Positions 17,709 to 25,643 of a stretch of DNA of 33,077 nt are shown here, one piece after another. The position numbers and the translations under genes were made by a program. The DNA lies in the NCBI GenBank assembly GCA_947453715.1, contig CANGHX010000011.1, forward strand, positions 1 to 33,077, given 5' to 3'. The notes under the pieces were generated by a model. That model worked only from the letters and a program-made list of their open reading frames with translations, searched no databases and was not told the origin of the DNA. Every line of letters begins with the position of its first letter. Position 1 is the first letter of the stretch. Origin of the DNA: Flavobacteriales bacterium (GTDB taxonomy: Bacteria > Bacteroidota > Bacteroidia > Flavobacteriales_D > Crocinitomicaceae).

Positions 17709-18482
17709 ATGTCAGAAGCTATGAATCAAGGTCATGTTGACTTTACTATAAATGAAAAAGGAATTGCTACTATTGAATTTGGTCATCCAATGAGTAATTC
17801 TTTACCGGGAAAAATTTTACAGAAATTAGCACAAACGATTACTGATTTAGGAAATGATTTAACGGTTAAAGTTATTATTTTAAAATCTTCTGGCGACAAA
17901 GCGTTTTGTGCAGGTGCAAGTTTTGATGAACTAATTCAAGTAAAAGATTTGGCTGTTGGAAAAGTTTTCTTTTCAGGTTTTGCAAATGTGATTAATGCAT
18001 GCCGTAAATGTCCAAAATTAATCATTGGAAGAGTACAAGGGAAAGCTGTTGGTGGTGGAGTTGGTATCGCTGCTTCTGTTGATTATTGTTTTGCAACAAA
18101 GAAAGCAGATGTTAAATTGTCAGAATTAGCTGTAGGAATTGGTCCATTTGTAGTTGGACCAGCGATCGAACGTAAAATGGGGTTGTCTGCAATGAGTCAA
18201 TTAGCAATAAATGCATCGGAGTGGCGACCAGCAGATTGGGCATACAGAAGAGGTTTGTATGCTGATTTATTTGAAACAGTTGAGGAAATGGATGTTGAAA
18301 TTGAAAAATTAGCAACTACATTATCTAAATCTAATCCTGAGGCAATGAAAAAATTGAAAGATATTTTTTGGGAAGGAACAGAAAATTGGGATCAATTATT
18401 AGTAGAAAGAGCAGAAATAAGTGGCACTTTAATCTTGAGTGATTTTTCCGTAAATGCGATAAATTCTTTCAAATCAAAATGA
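17709..18482 (+). CDS. Enoyl-CoA hydratase/isomerase (crotonase) family enzyme
   Basis: Crotonase-fold acyl-CoA enzyme of 257 residues. The oxyanion-hole segments are AFCAGASFDEL (66-76) and GKAVGGGVGIAAS (111-123). Compared with classical enoyl-CoA hydratase, the second catalytic glutamate is kept (Glu139 in LSELAVGIGP). The position of the first, in the GGGxE motif, is Gly119. Loss of one acid suggests a reaction other than plain hydration of 2-enoyl-CoA, such as isomerisation or hydration of a branched substrate in amino-acid catabolism, but this is inference. It stands alone between a terminator and the rplM promoter, with its own -7 box. Confidence 0.87.
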   Translation: MSEAMNQGHVDFTINEKGIATIEFGHPMSNSLPGKILQKLAQTITDLGNDLTVKVIILKSSGDKAFCAGASFDELIQVKDLAVGKVFFSGFANVINACRKCPKLIIGRVQGKAVGGGVGIAASVDYCFATKKADVKLSELAVGIGPFVVGPAIERKMGLSAMSQLAINASEWRPADWAYRRGLYADLFETVEEMDVEIEKLATTLSKSNPEAMKKLKDIFWEGTENWDQLLVERAEISGTLILSDFSVNAINSFKSK

Positions 18483-18541
18483 TGGATTTTTTAGAAAAGA
18501 GAGAAAAATGCAATAATATTTCAATCTTTTTTAAAAATCAG

Positions 18542-18572
18542 TTGTTAATAAAACTTAGAAATCATATCTTTG
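18542..18572 (+). promoter_or_regulatory. Promoter of the rplM-rpsI(-rpsB-tsf) operon
   Basis: TTG at 18542-18544, a 20-base spacer and TATCTTTG at 18565-18572 make a near-ideal Bacteroidota housekeeping promoter, 44 bases before the rplM start. Confidence 0.75.
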
Positions 18573-18575
18573 CAC

Positions 18576-18589
18576 CCCCAAATTAGGGG
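18576..18589 (+). promoter_or_regulatory. Small hairpin in the rplM leader
   Basis: CCCC (18576-18579), a 6-base loop and GGGG (18586-18589) form a compact all-GC stem in otherwise AT-rich DNA, right at the expected 5' end of the mRNA. It may be part of an autoregulatory L13 leader; such a leader has, as I recall, been proposed in Bacteroidia. The stem is short, so the claim is tentative. Confidence 0.35.
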
Positions 18590-18616
18590 AATTGTCTTAT
18601 TTAATTAATAAATATT

Positions 18617-19075
18617 GTGGATACATTAAGTTACAAAACTGTCTCTGCTAACAAGGAAACTGCTGATAAGCAGTGGTTTGTAGTAGATGCTGAGGGCCAA
18701 ACAGTTGGTCGTTTAGCTAGTAAGGTAGCGAAAATCATTCGTGGTAAACACAAAGTGAATTTCACACCTCATGCTGACTGTGGTGATAACGTTATCGTTA
18801 TCAATGCAGAAAAAGTATCATTTTCAGGTACTAAATTGGTGAACAAAGAGTACATGCGTTACACTGGATACCCAGGTGGACAACGTTTTACTTCTGCTGA
18901 AGAAATGTTAAGAAAACACCCAACTCGTTTGATCGAAAAAGCGGTTAAAGGGATGTTGCCTAAAAACAAATTAGGAAATCAGTTATTCACGAATTTAAAA
19001 GTATACGTTGGAACTGAGCACAAACAAGAAGCTCAAAAACCAACTGTTTTAAATCTTGATACATTTAAATTATAA
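18617..19075 (+). CDS. rplM: 50S ribosomal protein L13
   Basis: Large-subunit ribosomal protein, 152 residues. The L13 hallmarks are [36 protein letters not shown]-type [12 protein letters not shown] and the C-terminal [13 protein letters not shown] region. The start is a GTG at 18617 (MDTLSYKT), which matches the usual Bacteroidota L13 N-terminus; no ATG in frame gives a better fit. It heads the operon behind a strong promoter and is 2 bases from rpsI. Confidence 0.98.
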   Translation: MDTLSYKTVSANKETADKQWFVVDAEGQTVGRLASKVAKIIRGKHKVNFTPHADCGDNVIVINAEKVSFSGTKLVNKEYMRYTGYPGGQRFTSAEEMLRKHPTRLIEKAVKGMLPKNKLGNQLFTNLKVYVGTEHKQEAQKPTVLNLDTFKL

Positions 19076-19077
19076 TT

Positions 19078-19464
19078 ATGGAAGTAATTAATTCATTAGG
19101 AAGAAGAAAAACTTCTGTTGCTCGTGTTTACTTGTCAAAAGGAACGGGTTCAGTTGTCGTAAATAAAAAAGATGTTAAGGAATTTTTCCCTGTAGACGTT
19201 CTTCAAGCTAAAATTAGAAGACCATTCGAATTAACAGAAACTTTAGGTCAATATGATGTTAAAGTAAATGTTTTTGGTGGTGGTATCAATGGTCAAGCTG
19301 AAGCTATTCGTTTAGGAATTGCTCGTGCTTTGGTTAAAGTAGCAGAAGAAAACAAAACATTATTAAAAGCTGAAGGTTTAATGACACGTGATCCAAGAAT
19401 GGTAGAACGTAAAAAACCAGGTCAACCGAAAGCTCGTAAAAAATTCCAGTTCTCGAAACGTTAA
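19078..19464 (+). CDS. rpsI: 30S ribosomal protein S9
   Basis: Small-subunit protein of 128 residues. Typical S9 features are [24 protein letters not shown] at the N-terminus (seen as [12 protein letters not shown] and GTGSVVVN), [19 protein letters not shown] in the middle, and the basic C-terminal tail ending KKFQFSKR, whose Ser-Lys-Arg end reaches the P-site tRNA. It follows rplM after 2 bases and is expected to be on the same transcript. Confidence 0.98.
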   Translation: MEVINSLGRRKTSVARVYLSKGTGSVVVNKKDVKEFFPVDVLQAKIRRPFELTETLGQYDVKVNVFGGGINGQAEAIRLGIARALVKVAEENKTLLKAEGLMTRDPRMVERKKPGQPKARKKFQFSKR

Positions 19465-19480
19465 TATTTTTTGGCGGTTG

Positions 19481-19546
19481 TTTAGTATCCAAATTTCAGA
19501 GTACCTGTCAGTCAAATGACTGATCCCTTTGAGATTGATTACTAAA
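19481..19546 (+). promoter_or_regulatory. Structured RNA leader upstream of rpsB
   Basis: Three co-linear helices stack into one long stem-loop in the 111-base gap before rpsB. The outer helix is 7 bp (19481-19487 with 19540-19546). The middle helix is 10 bp with two G-U pairs (19492-19501 with 19527-19536). The apical helix is 6 bp (19508-19513 with 19518-19523) with loop AAAT. Internal loops of 4/3 and 6/3 bases separate them. There is no T-run after it, so it is not a simple terminator. By position it is a candidate S2 autoregulatory leader, or an RNA-processing site between rpsI and rpsB. Confidence 0.65.
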
Positions 19547-19575
19547 GGAACGTAAACAATTTAAACTTATTAAAT

Positions 19576-20364
19576 ATGTCAAAAGTAACTTTTGAACAAT
19601 TATTAGAAGCAGGTGCACACTTTGGTCACCAAAAAAGAAAATGGAACCCGGCAATGGCGCCGTATATCTTTGAAGAAAAAAAAGGTATCCATATCATTGA
19701 TTTAAATAAGACAATTGCACATCTTGATCAAGCGTGTGCGGCAATGAAACAAATTGCTAAGTCGGGTAAAAAAGTTCTTTTTGTTGCTACAAAAAAACAA
19801 GCTAAAGAAATCATCACTGATAAAGTGAAAGAGTTAAACATGCCTTTCGTTACTGAAAGATGGACAGGTGGTATGTTAACTAACTTCCAAACGACTAGAA
19901 AATCAATCCGTAAAATGACTACGATTGATAAAATGAAAACGGATGGTACTTGGGAGACTTTGAATAAAAGAGAGAAATTATTCAAAACTCGTACAAGAGA
20001 GAAATTAGAGAAAAACTTTGGATCTATCGCTGACATGACTCGTCAACCAGCTGCTATTTTCATCGTTGATATCTTAAAAGAGCATATTGCATTAGCTGAA
20101 GCTAAAAGATTAGGTATTCCTACTTTCGCTATGGTTGATACAAACTCTAATCCACGTTTAGTTGATTTCCCAATTCCTTCTAATGATGATGCTACGAAAT
20201 CTATCGCAGTTGTATTAGAAGCTATTACAGGAGCAATTAAAGAAGGTTTAGAAGAGCGTAAAAACTCTAAAGATAAAACTGATTCTGACGAAGAGGCTGC
20301 TCCAAAAGCTGCTAAAACAGAAGAAGTAGCTGCTTCAGGTGAGGCACAAACAAAAGAAGATTAA
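19576..20364 (+). CDS. rpsB: 30S ribosomal protein S2
   Basis: Small-subunit protein of 262 residues. S2 signatures are LLEAGAHFGHQKRKWNPAM near the N-terminus, VLFVATKKQAKE, TERWTGGMLTNFQTTRKSI, FIVDILKEHIALAEAKRLGIP and VDTNSNP. The last about 35 residues are a Lys/Glu/Asp/Ala-rich acidic tail beyond the conserved core, common in this phylum. It is followed 20 bases later by tsf, the usual S2-EF-Ts pairing. I see no good promoter in the gap before it, so it is probably read from the rplM promoter and controlled through the leader structure. Confidence 0.98.
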   Translation: MSKVTFEQLLEAGAHFGHQKRKWNPAMAPYIFEEKKGIHIIDLNKTIAHLDQACAAMKQIAKSGKKVLFVATKKQAKEIITDKVKELNMPFVTERWTGGMLTNFQTTRKSIRKMTTIDKMKTDGTWETLNKREKLFKTRTREKLEKNFGSIADMTRQPAAIFIVDILKEHIALAEAKRLGIPTFAMVDTNSNPRLVDFPIPSNDDATKSIAVVLEAITGAIKEGLEERKNSKDKTDSDEEAAPKAAKTEEVAASGEAQTKED

Positions 20365-20384
20365 TTTTTAAATAATTTTTAGCT

Positions 20385-21215
20385 ATGGCAATCACAGCTT
20401 CAGAAGTAAATAAATTACGTCAACAAACAGGTGCAGGTATGATGGACTGCAAAAATGCGTTAGTTGAAGCAAATGGAGATTTCGAACAAGCAGTCGATAT
20501 TTTACGTAAAAAAGGTCAAAAAATCGCTGCTAAACGTGGTGAAAATGAGGCAAAAGAAGGTGTAATTTTCGCTCAAACAAATGGAGAAGGAAGCACAGGT
20601 ATCATTTTAACATTGAACTGTGAGACTGATTTCGTTGCGAAAAATGAAAACTTCAGAAACTTTGTTCAATCAATAGTTGATGTTGCTTTGACAAATTTAC
20701 CAAATACAGTTGAAGAGTTATTAGCATTATCTTATGATGCAAAATTAACTATTGAAGATAAAATTACTGAGCAAATTGGTGTTATTGGTGAGAAATTAGT
20801 TATCTCTGGATATTCTAAAGTTTCTGCTAACAAAGTGGTTTCTTACAACCACCCAGGAAACCAATTGGCTACTTTAGTTGCTTTAAATAGTAATTCTAAT
20901 GATGCTGAAGAAGCAGGGAAACAAGTTGCAATGCAAGTTGCTGCTATGAATCCAATTGCTTTAAACAAAGACGGAGTTGATGCTCGTACAATTGAGCGTG
21001 AATTAGAAGTTGGAAAAGAATTAGCTATCCAAGAAGGTAAACCAGCTGAAATGGCTGAGAAAATCGCTCAAGGTAGATTAAACAAATTTTTCCAAGAAAG
21101 TACTTTGTTAAGTCAACAATTTATTAGAGATAATAAAGTGACTGTAGAACAATTTTTAGCTACTGCTGAAAAAGGTTTAACAATTACTGAATTTAAACGT
21201 TTTTCTTTAAGCTAG
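20385..21215 (+). CDS. tsf: Elongation factor Ts
   Basis: Guanine-nucleotide exchange factor for EF-Tu. The N-terminal UBA-like domain has VNKLRQQTGAGMMDCKNAL; the Tu-contact motif is TDFVAKN (about residues 79-85). The core runs through VISGYSKV and VAMQVAAMNPIAL, and the C-terminal module ends in QFLATAEKGLTITEFKRF. The 276-residue length is usual for Bacteroidota EF-Ts. It ends the translation operon at a clear terminator. Confidence 0.98.
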   Translation: MAITASEVNKLRQQTGAGMMDCKNALVEANGDFEQAVDILRKKGQKIAAKRGENEAKEGVIFAQTNGEGSTGIILTLNCETDFVAKNENFRNFVQSIVDVALTNLPNTVEELLALSYDAKLTIEDKITEQIGVIGEKLVISGYSKVSANKVVSYNHPGNQLATLVALNSNSNDAEEAGKQVAMQVAAMNPIALNKDGVDARTIERELEVGKELAIQEGKPAEMAEKIAQGRLNKFFQESTLLSQQFIRDNKVTVEQFLATAEKGLTITEFKRFSLS

Positions 21216-21234
21216 TCTTAAATAAAATAATTTG

Positions 21235-21265
21235 AAAGGCTGAGTCATTTGATTCAGCCTTTTTT
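21235..21265 (+). terminator. Rho-independent terminator after tsf
   Basis: A 12-bp stem (21235-21246 with 21251-21262, one G-T wobble) with a 4-base loop is followed by T residues to 21265, 20 bases after the tsf stop. Confidence 0.9.
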
Positions 21266-21317
21266 GTTTAATAGTACATTATTAATAATCTTCTTTCACT
21301 AAAAAAACGTTTCAATA

Positions 21318-22079
<762 letters not shown>

Positions 22080-22097
22080 TCGAAAAAGATAATAGAG

Positions 22098-22661
22098 ATG
22101 ACAGAAGATTTGATAATGATTTATGATGATTTTAAAAGTTCAGGTGTTAAAACATTGGATCATTTAGATTTTGAATTAGCAAAAATCAGAGCGGGTAAAG
22201 CTTCACCTAGTATGTTACAAGGTGTGATGGTTGAATATTATGGGACAATGACTCCGATTACGAAGGTAGCAAATGTTGGAACATTAGATGCAAGAACTAT
22301 TACTATTCAAGCATTTGAGAAAAATATTTTAAATGATATTTCTAGAGGTATAATCAATGCGAATTTAGGATTTGCGCCTCAAAATAATGGTGAAATGTTG
22401 ATTATTAACGTTCCGCCATTAACAGAAGATAGAAGAAGAGATTTAGTAAAGCGTTCTAAGTCTGAAGGTGAAAATGGAAAAGTAATTATCCGTAATCATC
22501 GTAAAGATGCAATGGATATGATTAAAGATCTGAAAAATGATGGTCTTTCTGAAGATATGGTGAAAACGGCTGAAACTGAAATTCAAAACATAACAAATTC
22601 TTTCATCAAAAAAATAGATGATTTGATAGATGTTAAAGAGAAAGAGATAATGACTATCTAA
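22098..22661 (+). CDS. frr: Ribosome recycling factor
   Basis: RRF, which with EF-G splits post-termination ribosomes. The conserved blocks LAKIRAGKASPSMLQGVMVEYYG, TPITKVANVGTLDARTITI, PPLTEDRRRDLVKRSK and IRNHRKDAMDMIKDL are all present across 187 residues. The last about 40 residues form the expected long helix. Start is the ATG at 22098. It converges on the OmpA gene across a 202-base gap in which I see only a weak 5-bp hairpin near 22687 and no proper terminator. Confidence 0.97.
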   Translation: MTEDLIMIYDDFKSSGVKTLDHLDFELAKIRAGKASPSMLQGVMVEYYGTMTPITKVANVGTLDARTITIQAFEKNILNDISRGIINANLGFAPQNNGEMLIINVPPLTEDRRRDLVKRSKSEGENGKVIIRNHRKDAMDMIKDLKNDGLSEDMVKTAETEIQNITNSFIKKIDDLIDVKEKEIMTI

Positions 22662-22863
22662 TACTATTTCTTAAAATATAGTGAGTGTCCGAAAAGGACA
22701 TCCGTTGTTTTGAATAAACCATTTAAGGGATTATTAGAACATATAAGTTTCAAATATTTTTAATTAACAAGCTAATTCAATTAGATGTAAATTAACTTAT
22801 ATTGCCTTAAATTGCTTATTTGGTTTAAATTTAAACTCTAATTAATCTTTCTTGCCAGCTCCT

Positions 22864-24051
22864 TTATTTGCTTACAACTTTTATTTCTACCCTTCTATTT
22901 GCTTGTTCTTCATAAGCAAATTGTGGTTTTGGATATATAGGTTTTGTGTTACCAAATCCTATAGAAACCATTCGTTCTTTATTGATGCCATTTTCAGATA
23001 AATACAAAAGTACTCTTTTAGCTCTTGCCTCAGAAAGTTTTTGAGCGGCAAAGGAATTGTCACCAATAGCAAAAACATGACCTTGAATCTCAATTTTCAC
23101 TTCTGAATTTAAAGCCATAAAATCTTTTAAACGACGAAGTTTTCCTTCAGAACTTGGCATAAAGTCACTTGTTCCAGGGTAAAATTCAATTTCTTCTAAT
23201 TGTAAACTTTTACCTTGACCTAAAGGTTCTAGCCAGATAGTTAATTCACTATTTTCATTCATATTTACAGTTTCTGTTCTGTCTGCAAAAAAGTAACCTT
23301 GAGCATCGCATTTAATTTTCACTTTTCCTGAGCGCTCAATGGTGAAAAAGAAATCACTTCCGGAATAAAGGGCAGAATTATCTTTCAATCCTTCAATCGT
23401 AAAATTAGCAATTACTGGTTTACCATTAGACGCATCTCGAACAATGGCTGTTAAAAATGGTGAGAAATCATCATTTCGTTTGTCAACTACTTTTGTTTCA
23501 TCAATATTTAAACTTTGATTAAAAGCTTCGAATTGCATGATTAGTTTAAGCTTACTAATAATTTTTTCTGAAGTGTTAAATAGAATTTTAATTTTTTCAC
23601 CTTTTTTTAATTCTAACTGATATAAAAAATCATTTGTAATGTTTTTAGAAAGACCAATTGTATTCGAATTGGAATTAATGTATCGTTTTATTTCAGCCAA
23701 TCCACTATGGATTTCAGCACACGGATTTTGATCTGATTGCTCAAAAATCAACATTTGTAAACCTACATGATCAAGCAAAGCAGCGTCGATAGTAAGGTAT
23801 CCATGAAAAGGCGCTATAAATGAAAGCCAGATCGAATTTGTTTCTGGTGTTTGAGCTAAAGAAGGATAATTAGATAAATCATTTTCTCGACCAGCTTTAC
23901 CTGTTAGTTGAATAGAAAAAGTTCCAGGTTCTATAATATTCATAGCACCTTCACAATCAGCTATTGACTCAGATTTACCATTGTAATCTTGAGCATAAAT
24001 GCTAAAACAAAAGTTAACCAATAAAAGTAATATAGCACTATAAATTTTCAT
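22864..24051 (-). CDS. OmpA-family outer-membrane/peptidoglycan-associated protein
   Basis: Exported protein of 395 residues. The signal peptide is cut after SIYA (residue 20). Residues about 25-190 are a beta-rich domain of uncertain type. Residues about 195-280 look like a carboxypeptidase-regulatory/SdrD-B-like Ig domain (GKPVIANFTIEG, WLEPL). The C-terminal about 105 residues are an OmpA domain: FYPGTSDFMPSSEGKL, KIEIQGHVFAIG, LSEARAKRVLLYL, GFGNTKPIYP and NRRVEIKV, with the residues that hold diaminopimelate recognisable. The Gly-His in place of the usual Gly-His-Thr/Ala-Asp run is slightly off the consensus. It probably tethers the outer membrane to the cell wall. It lies 101 bases downstream of the DUF4403 gene on the same strand. 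Confidence 0.88.
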   Translation of the reverse strand: MKIYSAILLLLVNFCFSIYAQDYNGKSESIADCEGAMNIIEPGTFSIQLTGKAGRENDLSNYPSLAQTPETNSIWLSFIAPFHGYLTIDAALLDHVGLQMLIFEQSDQNPCAEIHSGLAEIKRYINSNSNTIGLSKNITNDFLYQLELKKGEKIKILFNTSEKIISKLKLIMQFEAFNQSLNIDETKVVDKRNDDFSPFLTAIVRDASNGKPVIANFTIEGLKDNSALYSGSDFFFTIERSGKVKIKCDAQGYFFADRTETVNMNENSELTIWLEPLGQGKSLQLEEIEFYPGTSDFMPSSEGKLRRLKDFMALNSEVKIEIQGHVFAIGDNSFAAQKLSEARAKRVLLYLSENGINKERMVSIGFGNTKPIYPKPQFAYEEQANRRVEIKVVSK

Positions 24052-24152
24052 CTAGAATTTATTTACGATTATTGATTTATATTGTTTCATTCCGTACCGA
24101 ATCATTTCAAAAGATGTGCCTTTTTTACTAATCCGTTAATAATTCAATAAAA

Positions 24153-25541
24153 TTATAACTCTAAATAAATTTTACCTTCTGTATTTATTCTTAATATTAA
24201 TTGATTTTCAGTTGGGTATATTTCTTCGAGTTTAACTTTTTTAACATTACCTTTTAGGAATACTCCTTTTTGAACTTGTGTATTTATTTGTTTATTTAGA
24301 GTTGTTTTTACAGTTTCAATATGTGTATTCAGGTCAAAAACAGCATTTAGACGAATCATATCTGTGATTTTCGAGCTAAATAACCATTTTGCAGATTTTA
24401 AAAGAGCACTTTTGGTTTTTACATCAAATTCCAAATCAGGGAAAGAAATAATTTGTTTTTCTTTATCAAATTTTGGTGTACCTGAAAGATATAAAACTCC
24501 TTTCTTTTTGCCAGAAAATGCTATTTCAAAGTTAAGAAGTTTATTAGTTGATCCAATAATTTTTAATTGTTCAAAAATAACTTTTTTACCTTTTATTTCT
24601 AGTTCTTTGCCTTTAATTTCATTCGAAATAATTGAACTTATAGAGTCATAACTGGCTAGAATATCTAAGGTTACAACAAATCCATCTTGATTAGTGAAAT
24701 TTGAAAGTTTAGGGAGCTCTTTATTTTTAAAATCTTCAATCAAATTTGTATTAAGCGTAGGATTTAATCCAATCGATAAGTCAAATGTGGCATTATTGCC
24801 ATTAAATGTTAAGTTTTCGAGTCCTATTTTACTTGGATTAGTATACAAATAGCCATATTTCCCTAAAGAAATAGGATTTGACAAGGTTTTCCATGCGCTT
24901 TCTGCTTGTGTCCTTAAATCTACTTTTCCTATTTCTTTATCAATATCTTTTTCTAGATTTTCTAAAGCTTTTGTGATTTCTGTTTTAAGAGTTTTAGTCG
25001 CGTCATACTTAAATACTGTTATTTCGCAAGGATCAGTTGTTTCAACTTTTTGAAGATCGGTTTTAGATTTTATTTTGTAATCAGGGGAAATTGATAATAG
25101 CGTAGAATATCCTACTGTAATTTTCCTTAAAGGTTCATTAACACCGCAGCTTGCATAGATTCTCGGAACAACGCAATTCCCTTTTGAATCAAATAAATCA
25201 GTACATTGAGGACAGTAATTTAATTTTAAGGCATACTTACCATCAACTTCAAAAGCAAGTGAATTTTTATTTCCATTAAATTGAATTGGGTCTCTAAAAA
25301 AGGTATAGCTAAAACTAACTCCATCACAATTTTCTTGTTTTCCAGTAAATTTTTTAGGAATTGAATTTTCAGTTTCTTTAAGGTATGGAGTTAAATTAAT
25401 CTTAATTGGAACTACAATGGAAGATAATGTCTGTTGAATTATTGGAGTTTCTTCTATTATATTTAAAGGTGCTTCTGGTTTAATTGATCCACAGGAAAAA
25501 AGAAAAAAAGAAAAAAAGAATAAAGTATATAAAGTTTTCAT
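24153..25541 (-). CDS. DUF4403-family lipoprotein
   Basis: Function unknown. I start it at the ATG at 25541, because this gives a lipoprotein signal peptide with lipobox LFSC (Cys17); the frame is open to 25592, but that adds 17 residues before the signal. The remainder resembles DUF4403 proteins: SSIVVPIKINLTPYL at the start, ESAWKTLSNPISLGKYGYLYTNPSKIG (seen as AWKTLSNPISL and GYLYTNPSKIG) in the middle, and alternating beta-strand/amphipathic pattern reminiscent of lipid-binding tubular (BPI-like) folds. Four cysteines at about 94-130 (NYCPQCTD, GNCVVP, YASCGV) could bind metal or form disulfides, an unusual insert. It is divergent from dabA with about 100 bases between. Confidence 0.75.
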   Translation of the reverse strand: MKTLYTLFFFSFFLFSCGSIKPEAPLNIIEETPIIQQTLSSIVVPIKINLTPYLKETENSIPKKFTGKQENCDGVSFSYTFFRDPIQFNGNKNSLAFEVDGKYALKLNYCPQCTDLFDSKGNCVVPRIYASCGVNEPLRKITVGYSTLLSISPDYKIKSKTDLQKVETTDPCEITVFKYDATKTLKTEITKALENLEKDIDKEIGKVDLRTQAESAWKTLSNPISLGKYGYLYTNPSKIGLENLTFNGNNATFDLSIGLNPTLNTNLIEDFKNKELPKLSNFTNQDGFVVTLDILASYDSISSIISNEIKGKELEIKGKKVIFEQLKIIGSTNKLLNFEIAFSGKKKGVLYLSGTPKFDKEKQIISFPDLEFDVKTKSALLKSAKWLFSSKITDMIRLNAVFDLNTHIETVKTTLNKQINTQVQKGVFLKGNVKKVKLEEIYPTENQLILRINTEGKIYLEL

Positions 25542-25643
25542 TAATAATAAAGTTGAAATTTGATGACTAAAAGTAGGCTTATTTTGAATCAAAATAAAAT
25601 ATAGATTCTATTTTTTTGTTATATTAATAGAAAAATTTCAATT

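Noticed and set aside
19728-20036. Open frame of 102 codons antisense to rpsB
   Set aside because: rpsB is certain on the other strand; the antisense frame shows no domain or start signal.
22682-22704. Hairpin after frr (TGTCC with GGACA, 5 bp)
   Set aside because: The stem is short and no T-run follows, so it is not a convincing terminator.
22823-22836. 14-bp perfect palindrome of AT-rich sequence (GTTTAAATTTAAAC)
   Set aside because: In DNA this AT-rich such palindromes arise easily; it lies between convergent gene ends with no second copy seen.
25542-25592. Upstream ATG for the DUF4403 gene
   Set aside because: The lipoprotein signal with lipobox LFSC starts at the internal ATG at 25541, so the longer start is unlikely.
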